Of a stretch of DNA of 42,065 nucleotides, positions 25,108 through 33,549 are shown piece after piece; within the stretch, counting starts at the first letter, position 1; each line of letters starts with the position of its first letter. Under the pieces are notes generated by a model, which saw nothing but the letters and a program-made list of their open reading frames with translations, was not told where the DNA came from and did no database searches. Both the position numbers and the translations under genes were made by a program. The DNA lies in NCBI GenBank assembly GCA_903834625.1, contig CAILJQ010000119.1, positions 1 through 42,065 of the forward strand, read 5' to 3'. Source of the stretch: an uncultured Bacteroidota bacterium. Lineage in GTDB: Bacteria; Bacteroidota; Bacteroidia; UKL13-3.

Positions 25108-27402
25108 TTACATTTTAAAGCGCAAACCACCATAAAACATTCTCCCAAAAACGGGCCCCCAACTCAAACTTGCATCGAAGTAGGTACCAAAAGGATTAGC
25201 TGGATCTACTATGGCATTTGGTTGTTGGAAATTAAAAATATTTTCAACGCCAATGTATACATCTAATCTCTTTTTCCACTTCTTACTTATTTGTGCATTC
25301 ACCAACATATAAGGATCTGAATAGGCAGGTAATTGTAATGATTCAGGATTGGCCAAAGTAGAAGGTATTCGCTTTTCTCCCACCCTGTTTATGGTTAAGT
25401 CAAAACCCCAATTACTTTTGGTAGTATATGCCATATTTAGGAACCAACGGTTTTTGGCAATAAAGGGCAATTGCAACCAAGTGCCTGTGAAATTATTTTC
25501 TACATCAAACCAACGGTAGGCAAATCTCACATCCAATCTGCGGATAGGTTGATAATCGGCTTGAATCTGAAAACTACTGCTAAAAGAACCTCCTTTGTGC
25601 TCAGTAAAAACTAGGGTTCTGGCAAATTCACGGTTGGCAAAAACTTGATTTTCGAATTGGGTATAATAATAATCTATGCCAATATTTCCTTTGCGGTAAT
25701 TGAGTTTGAATTCGTGGGTAATGTTTACACCAAAATTCCAAGCCACTTCTGGCTTATAACCATAGGCAGCAGATGAACTATATGCGTTGTTTCCTGGCAT
25801 AAAATAAACCCTGCGTGAACTCAATAAGGAACTCATATTTTCATTAAGTAAATTGGCTGTTCTCCAACCTTTACCCGCAGATGCCCTAAATACGGTGCTC
25901 GACCAAGGAGCGTATCTTACATGTAACCTTGGAACAAACATCCAACCAACACTTGAATGATAGTCAGCGCGAGCCCCTGCCACTAGGGTAAATATTGCCA
26001 AATAACTGTAGGTATATTCACCAAATACGCCTGCCACTCTTTCATACCTATAAAATGGCCAATTCTTAGTAACTGTTTCCGATGGGGCACTGTAATAGTT
26101 TGATTGCTCATTATCTAATACTTCGCTTACACTGTCTATTTGCAAGCTCAGGCCTGTTCTAACTTTATGGTTAATATTCCCCAATATATCCTGATAGATA
26201 AAATTGCTATAAAAACTTTTTTGTCTACCTACGTACAGGTTTTTACCAAACAAATTATCAAAGCTTTGTTGTGAGGCATTTATTTGCAAGCCCACACTTC
26301 TAAATTGAGAGCCTTTAAACACATAACCTAAGCGCATAGATCCACTTAACCTTTCGGCATCTACCTGGGTACCGTATAAATGGGCCATACTAGTATCTGT
26401 ATGGTTGCGTTCATAGTCCATTTGCCCACCCGTTTTTTCATCGCGCAAGTATTGAATGGATCCTTGAAATACTAAACCCGTTTTATTGTCAACCAAAAAT
26501 CTATATAAAACATTTCCTTGCGAGCCAATAGGGTTATCCATGTACCCGTCTTTATTTCTATCCATTCTTAAGGCAAAGGTGCTTCCATGTAAAAACAAGG
26601 CATGAGAAAACATCTTAGTAGGTTGATGGGCAAAAACCACATTGGCCTCATATCTGCCTCCTTCACTTGCATAAGCATTCAGATATACTTTCTCTTTTGT
26701 AGTAGGTTTATGAAGTTCAACATTGATAAGTCCAGATACACTTTCAAAACCATTTACTACCGATCCCATTCCTTTACTTACTTGAATGGAGTTGATCCAT
26801 GTACCAGGAATATAGGTAAGTCCAAAGTTGGTGGCAATACCTCTAATTCCGGGCAATTGCTCAATACTCATTTGGGTATATTGACCACCTAAACCCAACA
26901 TTTGAATTTGCTTGGTACCTGTGAGTGCATCGCCGTATGCTACATCAACACTGGGGTTGGTTTCAAAACTTTCAGATAAATTACAACAAGCAGCTTTAAA
27001 CAATTCCTTCTCATTCATGATGGTAGTTTTCCATGGATCAATGAAAGATACTTCAGTGGTTTTGCGCTCATAACTCACCACAGCCTCTTCAAAATTACGT
27101 TTGCTAATCATCATCACCCGAAGGTTATTTCCTCCGTTAACGGTAATGGTATCTGTTTTAAACCCTATGGCTTGTACAATCAACCTATTGCTTTTCGCAT
27201 CTAATGGAACGTAAAACACACCCAAACTATCTGTAGAAACGGCTTTGTTATTGCCTAACCAATGAATGAGCGCTCCGGCAATAGGTTCAATTTTTCCATT
27301 ACTACTTGTCTCAACTACTACACCCTTAAGTGCAGCAGGAGTCTGAGCCTTTGTTTCAATAACAAAACAAAGGCTCAGAATTACACACAGATATGCTTTC
27401 AT
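25108..27402 (-). CDS. TonB-dependent receptor, HMA-associated type
   Basis: A 764-residue outer-membrane receptor. Signal peptide (ends near TKAQ), a carboxypeptidase-regulatory-like beta-sandwich (about 22-105), a plug domain with MNEKELFKAACCNLSESFETNPSVDV, then a 22-strand barrel ending FYGGLRFKM. The AACCNLSESFE segment is recurrent in receptors encoded beside heavy-metal-associated proteins in Bacteroidota. The start codon ATG overlaps the stop of the HMA gene by one base (TAATG), giving tight coupling. This suggests metal (possibly copper) complex uptake rather than sugar uptake, despite the GH53 gene 75 nt downstream. No SusD partner is present. Confidence 0.9.
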   Translation of the reverse strand: MKAYLCVILSLCFVIETKAQTPAALKGVVVETSSNGKIEPIAGALIHWLGNNKAVSTDSLGVFYVPLDAKSNRLIVQAIGFKTDTITVNGGNNLRVMMISKRNFEEAVVSYERKTTEVSFIDPWKTTIMNEKELFKAACCNLSESFETNPSVDVAYGDALTGTKQIQMLGLGGQYTQMSIEQLPGIRGIATNFGLTYIPGTWINSIQVSKGMGSVVNGFESVSGLINVELHKPTTKEKVYLNAYASEGGRYEANVVFAHQPTKMFSHALFLHGSTFALRMDRNKDGYMDNPIGSQGNVLYRFLVDNKTGLVFQGSIQYLRDEKTGGQMDYERNHTDTSMAHLYGTQVDAERLSGSMRLGYVFKGSQFRSVGLQINASQQSFDNLFGKNLYVGRQKSFYSNFIYQDILGNINHKVRTGLSLQIDSVSEVLDNEQSNYYSAPSETVTKNWPFYRYERVAGVFGEYTYSYLAIFTLVAGARADYHSSVGWMFVPRLHVRYAPWSSTVFRASAGKGWRTANLLNENMSSLLSSRRVYFMPGNNAYSSSAAYGYKPEVAWNFGVNITHEFKLNYRKGNIGIDYYYTQFENQVFANREFARTLVFTEHKGGSFSSSFQIQADYQPIRRLDVRFAYRWFDVENNFTGTWLQLPFIAKNRWFLNMAYTTKSNWGFDLTINRVGEKRIPSTLANPESLQLPAYSDPYMLVNAQISKKWKKRLDVYIGVENIFNFQQPNAIVDPANPFGTYFDASLSWGPVFGRMFYGGLRFKM

Positions 27403-27761
27403 TAGTCGTGGTGCGTATTGGGTTTCTCACGATACAAGCAGCAATCTGGCAGGTTTTTATACACTGCATCATTTGCTTTTTTCAGGTCGGTATCATGACC
27501 GCTATCTGCAATTAATTGATGAATTTGCTCTAAGGTTATTTTAGCTGGATTAAATACCACGGTCATTATTTTGGTATCTACATCCCATTCAGCCATTTTA
27601 ATACCTTTGGCATCGCAGGCAGTTTCCATGCGGCTTTTGCACATAGGACAATTGCCATAAACTTTAAAAGTTACTTTTTCTGTTTTTGCCTTTTGTGCTG
27701 AAACTTGGTTTGAGAAAAGGAACAACAGTAGGCCGATAAATACTATTTGAATTGATTTCAT
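27402..27761 (-). CDS. Periplasmic heavy-metal-associated (HMA) domain protein
   Basis: A 119-residue protein with signal peptide (1-22, ends SAQ) followed by one HMA ferredoxin-like domain. Its metal-binding loop is GNCPMCKSRME (Cys38, Cys41), in the position of the CxxC of copper chaperones and CopZ/ATPase HMA domains. A C-terminal tail carries CC (107-108) and HH near the end (HHD), which could bind metal as well. It is likely a periplasmic metal-binding partner of the TonB receptor, to which it is coupled by a one-base overlap. The gap to the upstream HYC_CC_PP gene is 64 nt. Confidence 0.9.
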   Translation of the reverse strand: MKSIQIVFIGLLLFLFSNQVSAQKAKTEKVTFKVYGNCPMCKSRMETACDAKGIKMAEWDVDTKIMTVVFNPAKITLEQIHQLIADSGHDTDLKKANDAVYKNLPDCCLYREKPNTHHD

Positions 27762-27825
27762 TTGTTTAGTTTTTATAATGATGAATAAAAAAAGAAGCTG
27801 AGTAGTAGGTAAACTACTTCAGGCC

Positions 27826-28218
27826 CTAAATTCTAAAAACACCAATAAAAGCTAAATCTGGCTGTTGTGGCGGTGCAAGGCAATAGTGCTCTAATTGGTT
27901 CCATTCTTTCTGGCCAGCAGAGGCAAAAGAAGTTTCGGTTCGAACCAAAGGATATAGGATGATGGAAAATTGCCTTGGATTGGCATTTTGATTCACCTTT
28001 TGGTGCACCAAATTTTTGGCATCGGGTGCTTGAATCACCAAATCTGTGCAGCATGCCTCTTCTCCATCCTCTGCGCAATCGCAATCTTCTGTATGGATTA
28101 ACCCATTAAAAAAATCGATGCCCGTAAGTTCGTTGCCACAGTAATGCACCTTTATCCCAGCTTGCAACACAGGCAAGGTAAAAGCAATTAACAGGGCATA
28201 GGATAAAAACTTACGCAT
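27826..28218 (-). CDS. HYC_CC_PP family envelope protein
   Basis: A 130-residue protein with signal peptide (about 1-20). It shows the features that give the family its name: HYC at 25-27, CC at 56-57 (EEACCTD) and PP at 116-117. Extra Cys at 46 and 48 (CDC) and a second HYC at 111-113 make a dense set of potential metal ligands. The family has no settled function and is regularly found with TonB receptor and HMA genes in Bacteroidota. It is the first gene of the metal operon. A GACCTTTG element sits only 4 nt before the ATG, so the transcript may have almost no leader. A perfect motif copy (minus strand) is at 27933-27946. Confidence 0.85.
   Translation of the reverse strand: MRKFLSYALLIAFTLPVLQAGIKVHYCGNELTGIDFFNGLIHTEDCDCAEDGEEACCTDLVIQAPDAKNLVHQKVNQNANPRQFSIILYPLVRTETSFASAGQKEWNQLEHYCLAPPQQPDLAFIGVFRI
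27933..27946 (-). repeat. Dispersed 14-bp motif, exact copy
   Basis: GGTTCGAACCGAAA on the minus strand, in the HYC_CC_PP gene. Confidence 0.75.
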
Positions 28219-28260
28219 GGCACAAAGGTCAGATATTTTTCACAATTCCCACACTTAATT

Positions 28261-28938
28261 TTATCTGAAAATATAATCGGGTTTGTAACACAAGCTGAAT
28301 TTAGGGAAATAAGATGCTGAAAAAACTTCATCTGTATTGCTAAATCCTGTTCCGTAATTTAATTCGGCTCTTAAACCAATATTTCTGGTAAAGTTATACT
28401 GCACAGCTGCACCAAATACAATTTGCATATGCACAAAACTCTTATTTGTTAGGCCGTTATAATCTTTTTTAAGTTCTGTTATTTCATTATCCGTAAAAAC
28501 ATCTTTATTGTTTAATGAAATGCCTCTGGTCTCAAATCCTAGGGAGTAGCCGCCCGTTAAAAAACATTGAAATGGCACATCCAATTCACCTACTAAAAAA
28601 AAGTATCGGGTATAATTCAATCGAACTAAACTGGTGTTGTAGGTTAATTTAGCCACTTTGCTTGGACCAAAAAAATTATATCTCTCTTCTTCGTCATCAA
28701 ATTTATTGCTTGAATAATCAAGTGTTAATCCAATCATTTTATGAGAGCCATTTATGATATTTGCTCCAAGGGTTATCACATTTTTGTTGAATCCAATATC
28801 ATTGGTAAAAACGCCCAACGGTGAATAACCTAGCTCTCCAACAACAATTTGTGCCTCGGCCTTTTGGTTCGAACCGAAACCCAAAAACAACAGAAGCATG
28901 AGATATAGATTAGTATAAAATTTATTGCAATTTTTCAT
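28261..28938 (-). CDS. Outer-membrane beta-barrel protein
   Basis: A 225-residue protein with a signal peptide (hydrophobic MLLLFLGFGSN, cleavage near KAEAQ) and a series of amphipathic strands with aromatic turns, for example LVRLNYTRYFFLVGEL, FVHMQIVFGAAVQYNFTRNIGLRAELNYGTGF. This fits the small porin/OMP_b-brl group. It follows the two DUF3857 genes by only 11 nt and is the third gene of that operon, and may form an outer-membrane element of the same system. No ligand can be predicted. A perfect motif copy is at 28866-28879. Confidence 0.78.
   Translation of the reverse strand: MKNCNKFYTNLYLMLLLFLGFGSNQKAEAQIVVGELGYSPLGVFTNDIGFNKNVITLGANIINGSHKMIGLTLDYSSNKFDDEEERYNFFGPSKVAKLTYNTSLVRLNYTRYFFLVGELDVPFQCFLTGGYSLGFETRGISLNNKDVFTDNEITELKKDYNGLTNKSFVHMQIVFGAAVQYNFTRNIGLRAELNYGTGFSNTDEVFSASYFPKFSLCYKPDYIFR
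28866..28879 (+). repeat. Dispersed 14-bp motif, exact copy
   Basis: GGTTCGAACCGAAA, antisense to the signal-peptide end of the barrel protein; 933 bases from the previous copy and opposite to it in orientation. Confidence 0.75.
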
Positions 28939-28949
28939 GTGTGCTGATA

Positions 28950-31145
28950 TTAGTTTTCTGAAACCAATTGAACTTTAGTTAGGGCTGAAAGCGCATCTGT
29001 TAACGCTAAATAAGCAGGCCAATCTTCCACCTTGTATTCAAATCCGGTTTGAACCAAGGTAAGCTCCCAATGCAATATTCTGCCTTGCATGCTTGCTGTT
29101 GAAACCAAATTCCCCAATTTATTTTCAAAGGAAGTATTGAGTTGATTGAGATCGCTCACCGACATATTATATGGAACTTCAATATCTAAGACCATCTTTA
29201 ACTCGCGGTTGTAATCATTATAGAAAGCTTGTTTGCGTTCTAACCTGTTGCGCATTTGGTTTATTTCTGGCAATGAACCAAGCATGGCACCTACATTTAA
29301 AATGTACCTATTATCTGCATGGGCAAGCATATCGCCAATTTTATATTCTGAATAAAATTTCAATTCACGTTTTTCAGGATCTCCACCATTGCTAAATGGG
29401 ATAATGGTATCAACTGAAAATACCAAGTATTCCTCTTTTAGGCTTTTCTTCCATCTTTCCTTGCGCTCCTTCTCACGATTTTGAAGGTATGCCAACTCTT
29501 TGCGTTCTTCTTCTTTTTTAATAAAATCAAGCGATGTTTTAGGTGCATATAATTCTCTACGCGTGAAAAACAGCAAAGGATATTTTTTATTATGATATTT
29601 TGGAATGCGCACTTGTGTGCTATAGTCATCTAACAGTTGCTTGTAATTATTTCCAAAATCTTCTAAACCATCTGCATTATATCCCCTCATAATGTTTGTT
29701 TGTTTCATTAAAAAGGTGTCTGGAAAGCTGAGTAATTTCGCTTCAATTTGAATGGTGGTAGAATTGCTGGCGGCAGAAGACGACTCCATTTTTATCTTCT
29801 CTCCCACTCTTTTTTTACGGGTATCTTTCCTAGAAAAAGCCAATACATCCATGCCTTCGTAATCTTCGGTAAACATATCTGGATGTGTATATGGACCAAA
29901 CTCTGTGATATAATAAGTGCGCTCTGGTAAAATCACTTCCAGACCTACATTAAAATCGCGTTCAAACAAAATATTTTTTAAGCCGCCCGTATATTTAGAA
30001 GGCAATAAAACAAAGCGATAAGGGATATTTCTTTTTTTCAAATGCACCACCATCATGCGCAGAAATTCTGTACCTACCTGAGAGGTTTTTTGGTTCAGGG
30101 CAATATCTGGCTTATACATGCGATCTCTGCAGAAGTAGTAATATTTAACAAAGTACTCCTCGGCTGGAAGTTTATATCCATATTCTTTTAAGAATTCGTA
30201 ATAATATTTGCTTGAAACTCCCCTATAAGGTTTGCGTGTATATTGCCTATAATACTTGGCTATTTCAGCCTCACTCAGTTCTCTAATAATAAAACCATTT
30301 TTAGTATTAAATGCTTTTCTCTTGTATATTTTGGAATCAATGGCTGTAAACCGAACAATAGGTTCAGACAGGTACCTAACAGCATTTACCTCAACCCTAC
30401 TTTTTTCTATCAAAGAATCTGTGAGTTCATAATAATATCCCCCTTTGATTCTTTTCATTTTCATTTTTGCAGCACCATTTAATGATTGGGCAATAATTTG
30501 GGTGCGTCTTTTTCCAACTGCATCTAACCTAAAATATCTTGTTGGATAAATGGCTGTGAGATAAGAGTCATAGTCTTGGTGGCGTGTGAGCGTGGCCACA
30601 TCAAGTATATCTCCAGGCTCTAGTCCAGTGAGTGGAATACGGTATTCCTGCGAAGCAAAAATGGCATTATAACCAGGCTTGTTGAATTTCAGTTCTTGCT
30701 TAAATGCATTCTTCAGATTCACTTTTTCTACCCTACCATCTGGCTTGATGATTTTTACATCTAAAAAATTATTACTTGAAAACTCTAAATAAGAGAAGGT
30801 CTCTACAGCCGCCAAATCATTCAACTTCAAACGAATTCGGGTAAAGCCATAGGGCGACTTCAATCGGTAATCATTGGAGTGACGTCTGTATAAAATAATC
30901 ACCGATTCATCTTTCCATTTTTCTGGATAGGTAACAGAGCTAGCAAAAGGATCTTTATCTGCACTCTCCCATTTTTTCAGTGCCTTTCTTACCTTATTAT
31001 AAATTTTAGAATCGGGATCGAAATCTTGTGCGTGAATAGAACTGGTTAAAAATTGGAAGAGAAATACCAAAAGGAATAACTTTGGCAGTATACGTTGAAC
31101 CTGTAAACGAAACAGGTAAACTAAAAATATTGTATAGCGTTGCAT
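28950..31145 (-). CDS. DUF3857 protein with degenerate transglutaminase domain
   Basis: A 731-residue exported protein: signal peptide with a long N-region (about 1-40, ends IHAQ), a DUF3857-like beta domain (about 65-260), a transglutaminase-like core (about 325-440), and a long C-terminal beta region. In the core, the site aligned with the catalytic Cys reads SQVGTEFLRMM (no Cys, about 355-365), the His site reads NVGLEVI and the Asp site YITEFGP. All three catalytic residues therefore seem lost. The neighbouring upstream gene encodes an intact relative. Known of the family: DUF3857 proteins often carry transglutaminase-like folds of unknown role. Inference: a structural or binding partner. 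A 12/14 motif copy lies at 29042-29055. Confidence 0.8.
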   Translation of the reverse strand: MQRYTIFLVYLFRLQVQRILPKLFLLVFLFQFLTSSIHAQDFDPDSKIYNKVRKALKKWESADKDPFASSVTYPEKWKDESVIILYRRHSNDYRLKSPYGFTRIRLKLNDLAAVETFSYLEFSSNNFLDVKIIKPDGRVEKVNLKNAFKQELKFNKPGYNAIFASQEYRIPLTGLEPGDILDVATLTRHQDYDSYLTAIYPTRYFRLDAVGKRRTQIIAQSLNGAAKMKMKRIKGGYYYELTDSLIEKSRVEVNAVRYLSEPIVRFTAIDSKIYKRKAFNTKNGFIIRELSEAEIAKYYRQYTRKPYRGVSSKYYYEFLKEYGYKLPAEEYFVKYYYFCRDRMYKPDIALNQKTSQVGTEFLRMMVVHLKKRNIPYRFVLLPSKYTGGLKNILFERDFNVGLEVILPERTYYITEFGPYTHPDMFTEDYEGMDVLAFSRKDTRKKRVGEKIKMESSSAASNSTTIQIEAKLLSFPDTFLMKQTNIMRGYNADGLEDFGNNYKQLLDDYSTQVRIPKYHNKKYPLLFFTRRELYAPKTSLDFIKKEEERKELAYLQNREKERKERWKKSLKEEYLVFSVDTIIPFSNGGDPEKRELKFYSEYKIGDMLAHADNRYILNVGAMLGSLPEINQMRNRLERKQAFYNDYNRELKMVLDIEVPYNMSVSDLNQLNTSFENKLGNLVSTASMQGRILHWELTLVQTGFEYKVEDWPAYLALTDALSALTKVQLVSEN

Positions 31146-31175
31146 GAATTTTTGACTTTAATGGGTTTGCCCTTA

Positions 31176-33338
31176 TTACATTTGAAATTGTAGGTAATGG
31201 TTATAACTGCTTTGCAATTGATACAACATATTGTTCCAAGCCAAAAAATTCGCTTTGGTAATCACCCCCTTTTTCACCTGTAATTTCTTCACATATCTCA
31301 CAATGTTTCCTTCACGTGTGTATGAAACCAATAAATAAAACTCCGGATTATTTATTTCAATTCTTGGAGGCATAAATGCTACTTGATAACCCGAGGGAAT
31401 TTGAATCATATAATTGATATCCATGTTTATTTTATGACTAAACTCTAGGTCGAATATCCGAGCAGTATCAACCTTTTTATTCTCTAATTCATAACTATAA
31501 TCTGGATTCACAAATACACTATTGCCCTTGCGTAAAACATGATTTTTTAACGTTAATTTATAATCGAGTTTAAAGTCGGCCGTACGATTAGTGATATCAC
31601 TTGCCTTAATACTATCAGGAAGTATATAATGGTAACTTTCTCTTAAATATCTGTAGTATGCTTTTTCCTTTTCTTCACCTGGCAAATTATTTACGGCCCA
31701 AATCAATTGTGTTTTTGGTTCGCCCTTTAACACTTCAGTAACCAACCCCACCAATTTATCTTGTTCTATTCTAAAGCCAGCAGTTCTGCTTACTAAATTG
31801 CGCTCTACAGGTAAGTCGGGCACTGTATCAATTAAAAAAGTACTTCCATTGGCAATAAGTACAGGCTTGCCTTGAATACGATGCGCATAATCCTCTATGC
31901 CAATATAATCTTCTGTGCCATCAAGAAAATATGTTTTGCCATCTAAAAATACCGTACATATCATGTGGTTATCTACAATAACAGAAGGGATGCGGTAATC
32001 ATAAGGTATATGTTTTGTTCCGATCCAAGTAATATGTGCATCTATACCTACTGATGTAAGCATATTCTTGAGCAAGTTAGCCATGCCTTTACAATCTCCA
32101 TAGCGGTTGGCTAAAACCTCCTGACAAGGTTCTGGTTTAAAGGCAGCCAATCCATCCTCAAAAGCAACATATCTAATATTGTCTTGAACCCAATAAAAGA
32201 CTTTCTCCATCTTTTCCTTTTTGGTTTTGCATCCAACTGTAATTTCTCTAGCTTTTTTACCTGTAATGGTTGTATCGTTTTTGGTTAAGGAAACAATTTC
32301 ATTGTACCATTGGTATAAATCATCAAGGTTTGCTACCAATGGCTTTTTATAGTTCCCTTGTTGTCTTCTTCGCTTTACTTCTACGGGGTCATTCTTACTC
32401 ACCTTTTTGGTATTTTCTTTCTTCACCTTCTTTTCCTTCATGGCATACGGCTTAGCTAATTTTTCATCTAAGTTTTTGCAGAGAATAATGATATGAGGTA
32501 AGTTATAAGCAGGACCAACTGCATTGGTTTCTTTTTTATAAGCATTCAGGTCTTTGATGGTATAGGTAACTATTTTTATTTTATCTGGCTTAACCTTCGA
32601 CTTTTCCTTTTTAGGCGCTTTGCCTTTTCCATTTACCTCCACCAAATCATCCATCACAACTTTTTTGCTCGATTTCGTGATGGCATATCCATCAAAATTC
32701 ATTTCAAGAATATCTACCGTTAACCAAGAAGGAATTTCAATGCTTATTACTTTTTCTTTTTGCGGGTATCCCTCATGAAAGTATACCGAACCTAAATATT
32801 TTACGTCCTTTATTTTTTTGCGGTATCTCAAATGAATGGGCGTTCCAACAGTTGTAGCATGGTTTTCCCAATAGGCCATTTTAGCATCTGAATAAAAAAT
32901 ACCATCGCTGCTATAATCTGTAATAAGATATAATGGGTCGTAATACTTATTGGTTTTTAAATCGCCAACTTTTGTCTTAAAAGCCTCGAACGTAACCATG
33001 TCGTTGAACATTTCCGTAAAATACACGGGTTTGTTATCTGAAAGGCATCGGTATTTTTCGTATACATTTTGAAAGGCTTTCACGGGCATTCCTTTCGACA
33101 TTTCGGCTGGGAAATAACCAAAACTGTAAATGCTCCTGCTTACTTCTGCCATTTGAGAAACCTCATCGGGATATTTCTTTTTGGAAGTTAAGGCAAGCTT
33201 TACATCTTCTTGGGTAACATTACCCTCAGATCTGTATATCTTATAATTACTCCCGTATTTAGGACGATCATCTAAGTTGATCCAACAGGAGCTGAGCATC
33301 AATGATACTCCAAGCAGGGTAAATATTCTTGATTTCAA
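31176..33338 (-). CDS. DUF3857/transglutaminase-like lipoprotein, intact triad
   Basis: About 720 residues. No ATG precedes the leader: the frame offers TTG at 33356 and at 33338. I chose 33338 because it gives a canonical lipoprotein leader beginning MKSRIF and ending MLSSC. Order: DUF3857 N-terminal beta domain, a Lys-rich linker with charged repeats (KEKK, KKEN), then a transglutaminase-like core with Cys416 in GDCKGMA, His458 in DNHMIC and Asp473 in FLDGTEDY (422, 464 and 479 from the upstream TTG). It is the first gene of the three-gene operon with the degenerate homologue (30 nt downstream) and the barrel protein. The activity could be protease, cross-linking or peptidoglycan-related and is unknown. 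Confidence 0.82.
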   Translation of the reverse strand: MKSRIFTLLGVSLMLSSCWINLDDRPKYGSNYKIYRSEGNVTQEDVKLALTSKKKYPDEVSQMAEVSRSIYSFGYFPAEMSKGMPVKAFQNVYEKYRCLSDNKPVYFTEMFNDMVTFEAFKTKVGDLKTNKYYDPLYLITDYSSDGIFYSDAKMAYWENHATTVGTPIHLRYRKKIKDVKYLGSVYFHEGYPQKEKVISIEIPSWLTVDILEMNFDGYAITKSSKKVVMDDLVEVNGKGKAPKKEKSKVKPDKIKIVTYTIKDLNAYKKETNAVGPAYNLPHIIILCKNLDEKLAKPYAMKEKKVKKENTKKVSKNDPVEVKRRRQQGNYKKPLVANLDDLYQWYNEIVSLTKNDTTITGKKAREITVGCKTKKEKMEKVFYWVQDNIRYVAFEDGLAAFKPEPCQEVLANRYGDCKGMANLLKNMLTSVGIDAHITWIGTKHIPYDYRIPSVIVDNHMICTVFLDGKTYFLDGTEDYIGIEDYAHRIQGKPVLIANGSTFLIDTVPDLPVERNLVSRTAGFRIEQDKLVGLVTEVLKGEPKTQLIWAVNNLPGEEKEKAYYRYLRESYHYILPDSIKASDITNRTADFKLDYKLTLKNHVLRKGNSVFVNPDYSYELENKKVDTARIFDLEFSHKINMDINYMIQIPSGYQVAFMPPRIEINNPEFYLLVSYTREGNIVRYVKKLQVKKGVITKANFLAWNNMLYQLQSSYNHYLQFQM

Positions 33339-33495
33339 TTCTTTAAAATTTATCAAAATATCAGAAAATTATTTTACAAGAAAAAGACTTTTCTCAGTTT
33401 ACATTAAAATAACATGGAGACAATTCTCCCAATTTGGACTAGAAAAGCTTAATTTTCCTAGTCTTTCACCTTCAATTTGAAGCCATTAAGGTTTC

Positions 33496-33530
33496 TTTGG
33501 TAAATTTATGGGGCAGAAAGCTTATCTTTG
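33496..33530 (+). promoter_or_regulatory. Promoter of typA-prfB
   Basis: TTTG at 33496-33499, a 23-nt spacer, then TATCTTTG at 33523-33530, an exact Bacteroidota -33/-7 arrangement, 19 nt before the ATG at 33550. It lies inside a longer open frame that starts at 33508, so that earlier start is not used. Confidence 0.8.
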
Positions 33531-33549
33531 CAGCCCTTTAAGGAATAAC

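Noticed and set aside
25108-27402. TonB receptor as the sugar importer of the GH53 locus
   Set aside because: It lacks a SusD partner and is coupled by one base to an HMA metal protein, so the metal operon is the better home for it.
697-28879. The motif GGTTCRRACC could be a tRNA T-arm-like fragment
   Set aside because: It resembles GGTTCGAATCC of the T-loop, but no copy has tRNA-like flanks or paired stems, and the single tRNA in the window has a different sequence there.
33508-33549. Longer TypA with 14 extra N-terminal residues
   Set aside because: The extra part spans a -7 box TATCTTTG, and TypA proteins begin at the MQNIRNIAIIAHVDHGK segment.
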